From Acidobacteriota bacterium (GTDB taxonomy: Bacteria; Acidobacteriota; Vicinamibacteria; Vicinamibacterales; UBA823), in assembly GCA_002714165.1 (NCBI GenBank), contig PAWT01000036.1, positions 82,473-89,895 of the forward strand: a DNA stretch of 7,423 nt. The letters are read 5' to 3'. Every line of letters starts with the position of its first letter. Position 1 is the stretch's first letter. A program made the position numbers and the translations under genes. Below the pieces are notes generated by a model, which searched no databases, was not told the origin of the DNA, and saw only the letters and a list, made by a program, of their open reading frames with translations. This document shows, in pieces, positions 1-6,562 of this stretch.

Positions 1-794
1 ACTAGACGTCGTGCGACGCGTCCTTTGCCACGATGCAGGATTCGAATGATAACCTCCTGACCGACATAGCAGCCCTTCGTTTCACTGATGGCCCGTGCCT
101 CAATACCGGCCTCAAGCGGAATCGTGTCTTCGTCCATATCGGCCCCGAACCGAGGCGTGCCGGCCTCGACCCGGAGCGCCTCCACTGCGCCAGCACTCCC
201 CCACTCAAGACCTAAACCCTCAAGCTGCGCATTTATTTGCCCGCTGTAAGCACTTGAAACACCGAGGTCAATGCCAGGAATACCCAACTCGTCGTTGCTC
301 ACGGCCAGCACTGGCTTTCCGTCGAGCACCCACCATCCGTTGTCGAGACCTTGATAGGCCGTTACCGCTTTCTTTCCTGACAGGGTTCGCTCCGGCCGTA
401 AAATTGGCTCCAAGCAAGCTGCCGCACCCGGCCCACGCACACCAACCCAATACCAAGTTGAAGACTCGTCGTTGACTTGGACATCCTCAGAAAATACCAG
501 CATTGAGAACCGAGAGGTCAGGGTGTCAGACATCGCAGAATCAACGTCCAGCAGTAACCGATCTCCGAGATTCAGAACCCTCATGTCGGCGATCATGCGC
601 CCCTGCGGCGTGAGGTAAGCAGCGTAACAACCTGCGCCAGTTGTCAGCCCCGAGATGTCGTTCGTAAGAAGCCCCTGCAAGTACGAAGCACAGTCGCTGC
701 CCTTCATATTTATCGCGCCCCGATTACTGAGACTCACGAGCCCAGCCGATTCACGGAGCTTTTCGTAGGACTGGATTAGCGTTGCGCTGACCAT
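1..794 (-). CDS. ygfZ: YgfZ/GcvT-like folate-binding protein, 3' end cut by window edge
   Basis: An open frame runs from an ATG at 794 leftward through position 1 without a stop, giving 264 residues of a protein whose C-terminus lies outside the window. Residues 240-247 read KGCYVGQE, the signature K-G-C-Y-x-G-Q-E of the YgfZ branch of the aminomethyltransferase (GcvT) fold; Cys242 matches the conserved cysteine of E. coli YgfZ. The N-terminal part (YLQGLLTNDI near residues 39-48, then YLTPQGRMIADMRV) is also typical of the family. YgfZ proteins bind tetrahydrofolate and help make or repair iron-sulfur clusters, including that of MiaB; they are cytosolic. The signature cysteine separates it from true GcvT of the glycine cleavage system, and no gcv genes are nearby. 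No clear Shine-Dalgarno sequence precedes the ATG. The gene diverges from the secreted hydrolase with only about 44 bases between starts. Family assignment is firm; the exact role is inferred. Confidence 0.88.
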   Translation of the reverse strand, partial: MVSATLIQSYEKLRESAGLVSLSNRGAINMKGSDCASYLQGLLTNDISGLTTGAGCYAAYLTPQGRMIADMRVLNLGDRLLLDVDSAMSDTLTSRFSMLVFSEDVQVNDESSTWYWVGVRGPGAAACLEPILRPERTLSGKKAVTAYQGLDNGWWVLDGKPVLAVSNDELGIPGIDLGVSSAYSGQINAQLEGLGLEWGSAGAVEALRVEAGTPRFGADMDEDTIPLEAGIEARAISETKGCYVGQEVIIRILHRGKGRVARRL

Positions 795-821
795 GTAACC
801 AACCAGTTCGCACACACAGGA

Positions 822-830
822 TGGTATGCT
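822..830 (+). promoter_or_regulatory. Possible extended -10 element for the hydrolase gene
   Basis: The spacer between the two divergent genes contains TGG followed by TATGCT, which resembles an extended -10 box (TGn plus a 4-of-6 match to TATAAT). No -35 hexamer is visible at the usual distance. Transcription from it would begin near 837, almost at the ATG at 839, implying a very short or absent leader. It is a weak call from pattern alone. Confidence 0.2.
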
Positions 831-838
831 GGGAAGTG

Positions 839-2530
839 ATGCGTGTGCCGGCCTATTGTACCGTCGCCTTCCTGGCGACGGCAATGTGTTCACTCGCGGC
901 TGCTGACCAGTCAGTTCCCAGACCAACCCCAGGTCAGTCTACGTTCAATATCTTTTTTCAGCTCACTCTCGTGGGAACCGAGGAGGTCCGGGTGGAGGAG
1001 ACCGAGTCAGGCTGGACAATTAACTCAACTGGCCGAGTGTCGGGTCCGCTCGACCTAGCCATTCGGCAGTTTGAGATTCGTTACGACGATTTGTGGCGGC
1101 CGGAGACTCTGTTCATTGATGCCGACCTTGCCGGTGAGCCTTACAGGGTGCAGACAACATTCACGGAAACCAGTGCGACGAGCGAAATACTCGTAGGTAG
1201 TGAGACCAGCAGTAAAGTAGACGCTTTATCAGCCGGGACTATCGTTCTCCCAACGAACTTTTTTGCGTCTTACGAAGCTCTCGCGGCACGCCTATCAGTA
1301 GCCGAGGTTGGCGCCGCTATTCCTGCCTATATCGCACCACAAGCTGAGATTACTATCCGATTAAACCGAACGAGTGAGCAGCGGATCACCACAAGTGCCG
1401 GCACGGTCGAAGCACAGCGGCATCATGTGACCTTTCTCAACAGTCGTAATCCCTTTGATGCCGAAATTTGGTCTGATGCTGGGCGTCGATTACTACGGAT
1501 CAGTATGCCAACAATCGGGCTCGACATTGCGAGGCAGGAAATCGTCTCGCTATCAGCTCGGCAGGAAATCGTACGAAATGAAGGGGACGAAGACCTGTAC
1601 ATCCCCGCTTCGGGTTTCAATCTAGCAGCGACACTCACCAGGCCACAGCTCTCTCCCGCGGCTTCGCCTGAAACCGATAACGACCGTGAGTGGCCCGCCG
1701 TTGTCCTTGTGCCAGGACCAAATTCAACCGATAGGGACGAAACATCGTCGGGCGTGCCAATCTATGGCAACTTGGCGGGCGGCCTCTCCGACGCCGGTTT
1801 CATCGTCGTCCGTTACGATAAACGAGGGGTCGGCCAGAGCGGCGGCCGGATCGAAAGCATCACACTCGCGGAATACGCTGAAGATGTTAGGTCGGTGATT
1901 CGTCATCTTCGTGACCGGGCTGACGTAGACGAGCGTCGAATTGCCGTAGTGGGCTACGGTGAGAGCGGTTGGGTCGCCATGCTAGCTGCAGCGAAGGAGC
2001 GCAGGATTACTGCCCTCGGATTGGTGGCGGCTCCGTCGACACGGGGTGTGGAGTTCGTCCTCGAACAGCAGCGACAAATGCTCGTACGCATGGAGATCAG
2101 CGACGAGGAACGACTGAGTAAGATGGAGCTACAGCGACGGATTCACGATGCGGTCCTGACGGGCGATGACTGGGATGATATTCCGCCTGACATGCGCAAG
2201 CAGGCTGACACGCCGTGGTTTTCGAGTTACCTCAACTTCTGGCCGGCCGACGTCATTCAGGACCTACGCCAGCCAATGGTTGTCATTCACGGCGGTCTCG
2301 ACCGGCAAATCGTTCCAGGACACGCAGACCGCCTGCTCGAGATGGGCCTAGCACGGGACCGGAGGGTAGCAACTGAATTGGTCCGCTTCGACGCCCTAAA
2401 CCACCTTTTGGTCCCAGCCGTGACGGGTGAGGTTAACGAATATCCAACGCTTGAGACACGGTCGGTCAGTGCTGAGTTAATTTCCGCCCTCGGTGAGAAG
2501 TTACACAAGGTCATGCCCTCTCGCCGTTGA
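839..2530 (+). CDS. Secreted two-domain alpha/beta hydrolase with altered nucleophile elbow
   Basis: This 563-residue protein starts with a signal peptide (Met-Arg, a hydrophobic core, then CSLAAADQ near residues 17-24), so it should be exported. I chose the ATG at 839 because it begins that signal directly; an in-frame ATG at 821 would add six residues (MVCWEV). Residues about 30-245 form a beta-rich domain I cannot name. Residues about 285-555 are an alpha/beta hydrolase: PG at 292-293 and DRD at 298-300 (oxyanion region), DKRGVGQS at 327-334, Asp488 in HGGLDRQIVP, and His522 in ALNHLLVP. At the nucleophile elbow, relatives carry G-H-S-E-G-G, but here it is G-Y-G-E-S-G: the serine position is Gly374 and a serine sits two residues later (Ser376). 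Acid and base residues look intact, so it may be a pseudoenzyme or use a displaced serine. The substrate is unknown; esterase or peptidase-like activity is typical of the fold. It is separated from pntAA by 96 bases. Confidence 0.85.
   Translation: MRVPAYCTVAFLATAMCSLAAADQSVPRPTPGQSTFNIFFQLTLVGTEEVRVEETESGWTINSTGRVSGPLDLAIRQFEIRYDDLWRPETLFIDADLAGEPYRVQTTFTETSATSEILVGSETSSKVDALSAGTIVLPTNFFASYEALAARLSVAEVGAAIPAYIAPQAEITIRLNRTSEQRITTSAGTVEAQRHHVTFLNSRNPFDAEIWSDAGRRLLRISMPTIGLDIARQEIVSLSARQEIVRNEGDEDLYIPASGFNLAATLTRPQLSPAASPETDNDREWPAVVLVPGPNSTDRDETSSGVPIYGNLAGGLSDAGFIVVRYDKRGVGQSGGRIESITLAEYAEDVRSVIRHLRDRADVDERRIAVVGYGESGWVAMLAAAKERRITALGLVAAPSTRGVEFVLEQQRQMLVRMEISDEERLSKMELQRRIHDAVLTGDDWDDIPPDMRKQADTPWFSSYLNFWPADVIQDLRQPMVVIHGGLDRQIVPGHADRLLEMGLARDRRVATELVRFDALNHLLVPAVTGEVNEYPTLETRSVSAELISALGEKLHKVMPSRR
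1529..1572 (+). repeat. Two-copy 27-base-period direct repeat inside the hydrolase gene
   Basis: The 13 bases GGCAGGAAATCGT occur at 1533-1545 and again at 1560-1572, exactly 27 bases (nine codons) apart. Extending left to 1529 and 1556 gives 15 matches in 17 bases. In the protein this makes ARQEIV-SLS-ARQEIV at the end of the N-terminal domain. An in-frame duplication that has since diverged in its middle is the simplest explanation. Confidence 0.6.
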
Positions 2531-2573
2531 CGCGTAAGCGACGAACGAGTGCCCCCAGGGACTGGAAGGCGCG

Positions 2574-2579
2574 TATAAT
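2574..2579 (+). promoter_or_regulatory. Probable -10 box of the pnt operon promoter
   Basis: A perfect TATAAT lies in the 96-base gap before pntAA. Transcription would begin near 2586 and leave a leader of about 41 bases. The -35 position (around 2551-2556) reads GCCCCC and does not match the consensus, and there is no TGn extension. The assignment therefore rests on the -10 hexamer and its location in front of an operon. Confidence 0.4.
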
Positions 2580-2626
2580 GCTTGGTTGAAGTTGGTTGCA
2601 TCTTTAACGTATGAGTTCACAAATTC

Positions 2627-3814
2627 ATGATCGTCGGAATCCCTAAAGAAACGTTTCCTGGCGAACGGCGTGTTGCCATCGTTCCCTCAGTCATTCCCTC
2701 ACTCACAAAAGCTGGCCTTCACATCCTTACTGAGGCCTCCGCAGGCGACGAGGCAGGGTTTCCTGATGCAGCGTTCCTTGACAAGGGCGCACAGCTAGCA
2801 AGTGATCGCGGCCAGGTGTTCGCCGATGCCGACATCGTGCTCCAGGTTCGCACTCTGGGTGCAAACCCGGAGGTAGGCCGAGTAGACCTCGGTCTGCTGC
2901 GGCAGGGCCAAATCATCATCGGACTCTCGGAGCCGCTCACCGCACTTGACTCGGCCAAGGCACTCGCTGAACGTCACGTAACGGCATTTTCACTTGAGCT
3001 GATCCCACGCATCACGCGTGCCCAAAGCATGGATGTGCTGTCATCGATGGCTACAGTCAGCGGTTACAAAGCCGTGGTGCTCGCAGCTGATACAGCACCT
3101 CGCATGTTCCCGATGCTGATGACTGCCGCCGGCACTGTCAAACCAGCGCGCGTCCTTATTCTCGGCGCAGGTGTGGCTGGCTTGCAGGCAATCGCCACCG
3201 CCCGGCGGCTCGGAGCCAACGTCGAGGCATATGACGTTCGTCCCGCAGTTAAAGAACAGGTCGAGAGCCTTGGCGCAAAATTCGTCGAACTTAATCTCAA
3301 GACCGAGGATAGTGAGGACAAACGCGGCTACGCTAAGACTCAGGACGAAGCGTTCTATCGACGTCAGCAAGAGGCGATGGCTGCAGTGATCGCTCGCGCT
3401 GACGTGGTGGTTACCACTGCGCTAGTCCCTGGAAAAAAAGCTCCGATCCTCATCACTGGGGAAATGGTCGATGGAATGGTCCCCGGGTCAGTCATTATCG
3501 ACCTTGCAGCCGAGCAAGGTGGCAACTGTGAACTGACCAAGGCTGACCAACCGACGGTGCACCGCGGTGTAACCTTACTCGGTCCGACGAATTTGGCTGC
3601 CAGTGTGCCGTATCACGCTAGTCAGATGTATGCAAAAAACATCACATCCTTTCTGCTTCACCTAATTGACGGTGGAAAGTTCGTCTTGGACCTGGATGAT
3701 CAAATTACGAAGGACACGCTGGTGTCCCACGATGGCGAGCTTGTCAACCCTAGACTGCGTGAACTCCTCGACACGATCACTCCCGCGATCGACAACGAAA
3801 GGACCGGCGCCTGA
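2627..3814 (+). CDS. pntAA: NAD(P) transhydrogenase alpha-1 subunit (soluble NAD(H)-binding domain I)
   Basis: This 395-residue protein is domain I of proton-translocating transhydrogenase, the cytosolic part that binds NAD(H) and passes hydride to NADP on domain III. It opens with MIVGIPKE, typical of the alanine dehydrogenase/PntA fold. RITRAQSMDVLSSM starts at Arg128; Arg128, Gln133 and Asp136 correspond to the nucleotide-site residues Arg127, Gln132 and Asp135 of the Rhodospirillum rubrum protein. The Rossmann loop GAGVAG is at 180-185 and Asp203, at the end of the second strand (EAYD), selects NAD over NADP. RGYAKTQ and the following segment match the mobile loop. The length agrees with the split alpha-1 form, which has no membrane segments. 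An in-frame stop at 2612-2614 makes the ATG at 2627 the only reasonable start, although it lacks a strong Shine-Dalgarno. Its stop overlaps the pntAB start, indicating translational coupling. Confidence 0.97.
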   Translation: MIVGIPKETFPGERRVAIVPSVIPSLTKAGLHILTEASAGDEAGFPDAAFLDKGAQLASDRGQVFADADIVLQVRTLGANPEVGRVDLGLLRQGQIIIGLSEPLTALDSAKALAERHVTAFSLELIPRITRAQSMDVLSSMATVSGYKAVVLAADTAPRMFPMLMTAAGTVKPARVLILGAGVAGLQAIATARRLGANVEAYDVRPAVKEQVESLGAKFVELNLKTEDSEDKRGYAKTQDEAFYRRQQEAMAAVIARADVVVTTALVPGKKAPILITGEMVDGMVPGSVIIDLAAEQGGNCELTKADQPTVHRGVTLLGPTNLAASVPYHASQMYAKNITSFLLHLIDGGKFVLDLDDQITKDTLVSHDGELVNPRLRELLDTITPAIDNERTGA

Positions 3815-4092
3815 TGGACGCTTTCATCCCGCTCCTTACCATCTTCCTGCTCGCGGTTTTTGTCGGCTTCGAAATCATTACGAAGGTTCCTCCGCTACTA
3901 CACACGCCGCTAATGTCTGGTTCTAACGCGATCTCGGGCATCACGATTATCGGCGCGATGATTGCTGCTACAACGCCAAACACACTAACGACCGCGCTCG
4001 GCTTCTGCGCGCTCGTACTAGCCGCCACGAACGTCGTCGGCGGTTTCCTCGTCACCCATCGCATGCTTGCAATGTTCAAGAAGAAGGATTGA
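3814..4092 (+). CDS. pntAB: NAD(P) transhydrogenase alpha-2 subunit (membrane part)
   Basis: This 92-residue hydrophobic protein supplies the alpha half of membrane domain II. It shows three likely membrane helices (about residues 5-23, 40-55 and 59-80), the conserved loop PPLLHTPLMSGSNAISG at 26-42, the N-x-x-G-G-F segment at 73-78, and a basic tail (MFKKKD). In many proteobacteria and in mitochondria this segment is fused to domain I; here it is a separate gene, as in R. rubrum and Thermus. The ATG overlaps the pntAA stop (bases ATGA-like, 3812-3816), with AAAGGA at 3798-3803 as a Shine-Dalgarno sequence about ten bases upstream. Residue 41 is Ser, where, as I recall, the Thermus subunit has the functionally important His42. 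Confidence 0.95.
   Translation: MDAFIPLLTIFLLAVFVGFEIITKVPPLLHTPLMSGSNAISGITIIGAMIAATTPNTLTTALGFCALVLAATNVVGGFLVTHRMLAMFKKKD
4084..4088 (+). promoter_or_regulatory. Ribosome binding site that fixes the TTG start of pntB
   Basis: AAGGA lies in the last codons of pntAB, eight bases before the TTG at 4097. This spacing is ideal. The in-frame ATG at 4067 has no such sequence before it and would add ten residues (MQCSRRRIDA) that do not resemble PntB N-termini. Confidence 0.6.
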
Positions 4093-4096
4093 CGCT

Positions 4097-5494
4097 TTGG
4101 ATTCGTCTGTTATTAACCTGACATACCTCGCGGCGTCGGTTCTGTTCATCCTAGGCATCAAAGGGTTAACCCATCCGCGCACCGCCGTTCACGGGAATCT
4201 TTACGGCGCGACTGGCATGTTACTGGCAATAATCGCCACACTGGCAACCCGCGATGTTTTTGGGAGCGGACTGCAAGGAATCGGCGTAATCCTCACTGGC
4301 ATCGTCATCGGTGGTGGGATCGGCGCCACGCTCGCGCTAAAGATTCAGATGACCGCGATGCCACAAATGGTCGCACTATTGAACGGGTTTGGTGGCGGCG
4401 CCTCGGTCTTCGTCGCTGGCGCGGCGCTCTTAGACGCAACCGAACCAACTACCCAAATGACGGTCGCAACGGTCGCCTGCGGGATCATTGGCGGCATCAC
4501 CTTCTTCGGCAGCCTCGTCGCATTCGACAAACTGCAGGGGTTGGTGCTACCCGGTAAGCCGATGCACTTCCCTGGTCAGCAGTTTGTGAATCTATTGATT
4601 GGGATTGGCGCACTCACCGTAGGCGTCATGATCGTGAATAACCCGACGATGACGCATCTCTATTGGGTGCTTGTCGCGCTCGCCGCGGTCGGTGGTGTGC
4701 TACTCACTATTCCAATCGGCGGCGCTGACATGCCGGTCGCGATTGCGCTGCTCAACTCGTACTCCGGGTTGGCGGCAGCCTCGACCGGTTTCGTCCTCGA
4801 TAACAACGCACTCATCATTACGGGATCGCTCGTCGGCGCGTCCGGCCTAATTCTCACGCGGGTCATGTGCAAAGCGATGAATCGATCCCTAACTAACGTT
4901 CTTACAGGCGCAATCGTGCCAAAAGTCGAAGGCGGCGCCTCGGCAGATGAAGTCTACGCGGGGCGAGTCAAGTCGGCGTCACCCGAGGAAGTCGCGATGT
5001 TGTTTGACTCAGTACGGCGGGTGGTGATCGTCCCCGGGTACGGTCTCGCGGTCTCACAGGCTCAGCATGCTGTTCGCGATCTCGCGAATCTACTCGAGTC
5101 ACAAGGTGCTGAAGTGGAGTTCGCGATTCATCCAGTGGCTGGCCGGATGCCCGGTCACATGAACGTTTTGTTAGCCGAAGCCGACGTCGCTTACGACAAA
5201 CTTCGCGAGATGGATGACGTCAACCCTACCTTCGCTGAGACTGATGTTGTTATCGTCATCGGAGCCAACGATGTAGTCAATCCGGTCGCGAACACCGACC
5301 CGGCCAGCCCAATCGCTGGAATGCCGATTCTCGAAGTGGACAAGGCGCGTACTGTGGTTGTCATCAAGCGTAGCCTTAGCCCTGGCTTCGCTGGTATTCC
5401 AAATCCACTTTTCGCTGCCGAGAATACGCTCATGCTCTTTTCTGACGGTAAGAAAGCAGCTTTGGATCTAATCTCGGCCATCAAGGAGGCCTGA
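4097..5494 (+). CDS. pntB: NAD(P) transhydrogenase beta subunit
   Basis: This 465-residue protein combines the beta part of membrane domain II with NADP(H)-binding domain III. Residues about 5-270 contain multiple membrane helices; INLTYLAASVLFILGIKGL near the N-terminus and ADMPVAIALLNSYSG are family signatures. Domain III shows GYGLAVSQAQ from Gly314, HPVAGRMPGHMNVLLAEA, GANDVVNP from Gly389, and Lys424-Arg425 followed by GFAG, where KR contacts the 2'-phosphate of NADP; Phe replaces the Tyr usual in this GYAG segment. I start it at the TTG at 4097: the Shine-Dalgarno is well placed, the N-terminus then aligns with relatives, and only four bases separate it from pntAB. Asn96, in MVALLNGFGGGAS, occupies the place of the proton-path His91 of E. 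coli PntB. With PntAA and PntAB it forms the complex that makes NADPH using the proton gradient. Confidence 0.96.
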   Translation: MDSSVINLTYLAASVLFILGIKGLTHPRTAVHGNLYGATGMLLAIIATLATRDVFGSGLQGIGVILTGIVIGGGIGATLALKIQMTAMPQMVALLNGFGGGASVFVAGAALLDATEPTTQMTVATVACGIIGGITFFGSLVAFDKLQGLVLPGKPMHFPGQQFVNLLIGIGALTVGVMIVNNPTMTHLYWVLVALAAVGGVLLTIPIGGADMPVAIALLNSYSGLAAASTGFVLDNNALIITGSLVGASGLILTRVMCKAMNRSLTNVLTGAIVPKVEGGASADEVYAGRVKSASPEEVAMLFDSVRRVVIVPGYGLAVSQAQHAVRDLANLLESQGAEVEFAIHPVAGRMPGHMNVLLAEADVAYDKLREMDDVNPTFAETDVVIVIGANDVVNPVANTDPASPIAGMPILEVDKARTVVVIKRSLSPGFAGIPNPLFAAENTLMLFSDGKKAALDLISAIKEA

Positions 5495-5508
5495 GCGGGC
5501 GTCAGTCG

Positions 5509-5826
5509 ATGTGGTTACTGAAAGTCAAAGTGGAGTTGATGTCAGAAATTACAACGACAACTCCTGTCACCTTGCGGGTCATGCCCGGCGTGATGAAGAC
5601 AATCGGCCGCGCCCCAACAGCAGACTTTACGCTCGACTGCACTCTTGTATCTCGTTTGCACTGCCGTCTCATCAGCACGAACGACCGTCTTGAAGTCGAA
5701 GACCTCGACAGCACAAACGGCACCTTCGTCAACGGGCAGCAGGTTAAACGCAAGGTGCTTACCTCGGGTGACACACTGCGCATCGGCCAAATTGAGCTAA
5801 CAATATCTGAGAAATCAGCGCCTTAG
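5509..5826 (+). CDS. Small stand-alone FHA-domain protein
   Basis: The 105 residues are essentially a single forkhead-associated domain, a module that binds phosphothreonine peptides. The diagnostic residues are all present: Gly33-Arg34 in TIGRAP, Ser48 and His51 in SRLH, and Asn70 in DSTNGTFVNG. There is no signal peptide, membrane segment or extra domain, so it should be a cytosolic adaptor. I kept the ATG at 5509 because MWLLKV supplies the first beta strand expected of the fold; an internal ATG at 5539, preceded by GGAG at a tight spacing, would give 95 residues and lose that strand. It begins 14 bases after pntB with no visible terminator between, so it may be transcribed with the transhydrogenase genes. 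No Ser/Thr kinase or phosphatase is in the window, so its partner is unknown. Confidence 0.88.
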   Translation: MWLLKVKVELMSEITTTTPVTLRVMPGVMKTIGRAPTADFTLDCTLVSRLHCRLISTNDRLEVEDLDSTNGTFVNGQQVKRKVLTSGDTLRIGQIELTISEKSAP

Positions 5827-5886
5827 GGCTTCTTGGTCTATTGTCCCCAATCAGTCACCAACGGCAAGTCTAAAGACAGAGAAACG

Positions 5887-6534
5887 TCAGGTCCTGCTAA
5901 CGAGAAATGGATTCGTCTGGCGTTCGTGCCCGATGGTCGTCTTCGGGCCGTGACCTGGGTAAACTTCGGCTTCATCGCCAAACGGCAGCAACACTTCTCT
6001 AATCGTCCTGAGCAGGAGCGCGTGATCGCCTCCAGGCAGGTCGGTCCGACCAATTGACCCAGCAAAAAGAGTGTCGCCAACAAACAACATCTGCCCTGAC
6101 GTGCCGGCCTCTCCCACCTGCAGGCAGACTCCGCCGGGACAGTGACCCGGCGTGTGATGCACGACCGCCTCGTACCGGCCAAAGCGGAAGGGACCGACCT
6201 CGTCGTAATAGTGGTCAATCGGAGGTAGCGGGTCGACCCGCAGACCAAACAGAGCACCCTGCTGCACGGCTCCGTTGTACAAAAACAGGTCGTCTCGATG
6301 CAGACAGATTGGAGCATCAAGCATTTCCTTGCACTTCGCAACCCCAGTGACGTGATCGACGTGAGCGTGAGTCAGTAGAATGTATTTAATAGCCAACTGG
6401 GTTCGCTCAACAATAGCCAATAGGTCATTTACTTCATCGCCGGGATCGATGATGACGCCTTCCTGGGAGGTTTCACATCCCAGCACGAACCCGTTCTTAA
6501 AGAACGGCTCAACAGCCCGGCTTTCCAGTAGCAT
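5887..6534 (-). CDS. Metallo-beta-lactamase-fold hydrolase, YcbL-type glyoxalase II-like
   Basis: This 215-residue protein has a complete metallo-beta-lactamase metal site: His56-x-His58-x-Asp60-His61 in THAHVDH, His131 in TPGHCPGG, Asp154 in GDTLFAGSIGRTD, and His195 in YPGHGP. The ending PGHGPKTTIGHERQTNPFL closely resembles E. coli YcbL as I remember it, which is also about 215 residues and acts on S-lactoylglutathione in vitro. Hydrolysis of a glutathione or similar thioester is thus the best guess; persulfide dioxygenase and other hydroxyacyl hydrolase roles cannot be excluded. It lacks the C-terminal helical domain of classical GloB. I start at the ATG at 6534, with GGAGAG just upstream, rather than the GTG at 6546, which lies inside that leader. 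It converges on the FHA gene and diverges from the dehydratase gene. Confidence 0.9.
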   Translation of the reverse strand: MLLESRAVEPFFKNGFVLGCETSQEGVIIDPGDEVNDLLAIVERTQLAIKYILLTHAHVDHVTGVAKCKEMLDAPICLHRDDLFLYNGAVQQGALFGLRVDPLPPIDHYYDEVGPFRFGRYEAVVHHTPGHCPGGVCLQVGEAGTSGQMLFVGDTLFAGSIGRTDLPGGDHALLLRTIREVLLPFGDEAEVYPGHGPKTTIGHERQTNPFLVSRT

Positions 6535-6538
6535 GAGT

Positions 6539-6544
6539 CTCTCC
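6539..6544 (-). promoter_or_regulatory. Ribosome binding site of the MBL-fold gene
   Basis: On the minus strand GGAGAG is followed by ACTC and then the ATG at 6534, a good Shine-Dalgarno sequence. It supports the ATG over the alternative in-frame GTG at 6546, which would lie only about ten bases from the predicted transcript start. Confidence 0.6.
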
Positions 6545-6562
6545 ACGCGCGCGCATCTTTAG

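Noticed and set aside
95..475. A 126-codon plus-strand open frame near the left edge
   Set aside because: It lies antisense to the YgfZ-like gene, which has a clear family signature; the translation is low in hydrophobic order and rich in Pro and Arg.
1..794. GcvT, the aminomethyltransferase of the glycine cleavage system, as an identity for the left-edge gene
   Set aside because: The K-G-C-Y-x-G-Q-E motif with its cysteine marks the YgfZ branch, and no gcvH or gcvP is nearby.
2527..2532. TTGACG as a -35 box for the pnt operon
   Set aside because: It is 41 bases before the TATAAT at 2574, far beyond the 16-18 base spacing that polymerase tolerates, and it overlaps the hydrolase stop codon.
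3041..3370. Minus-strand open frames of 85-109 codons inside pntAA
   Set aside because: They are antisense to the Rossmann-fold coding region and show no start signal or known motif.
5827..5886. A terminator between the convergent FHA and MBL genes (TTGGT at 5833-5837 with ACCAA at 5857-5861)
   Set aside because: The stem is only five pairs with a 19-base loop, has no flanking T-run, and is not better than chance.
5838..6341. A 167-codon minus-strand open frame overlapping the MBL-fold gene
   Set aside because: It is a shadow in another frame of the MBL gene; its translation is rich in Cys and Arg with no recognisable motif, while the overlapping frame has a full metal-binding set.
6534..6546. 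GTG at 6546 as the start of the MBL-fold gene
   Set aside because: The Shine-Dalgarno GGAGAG lies downstream of this GTG and serves the ATG at 6534; the leader from the predicted promoter would be too short for the GTG.
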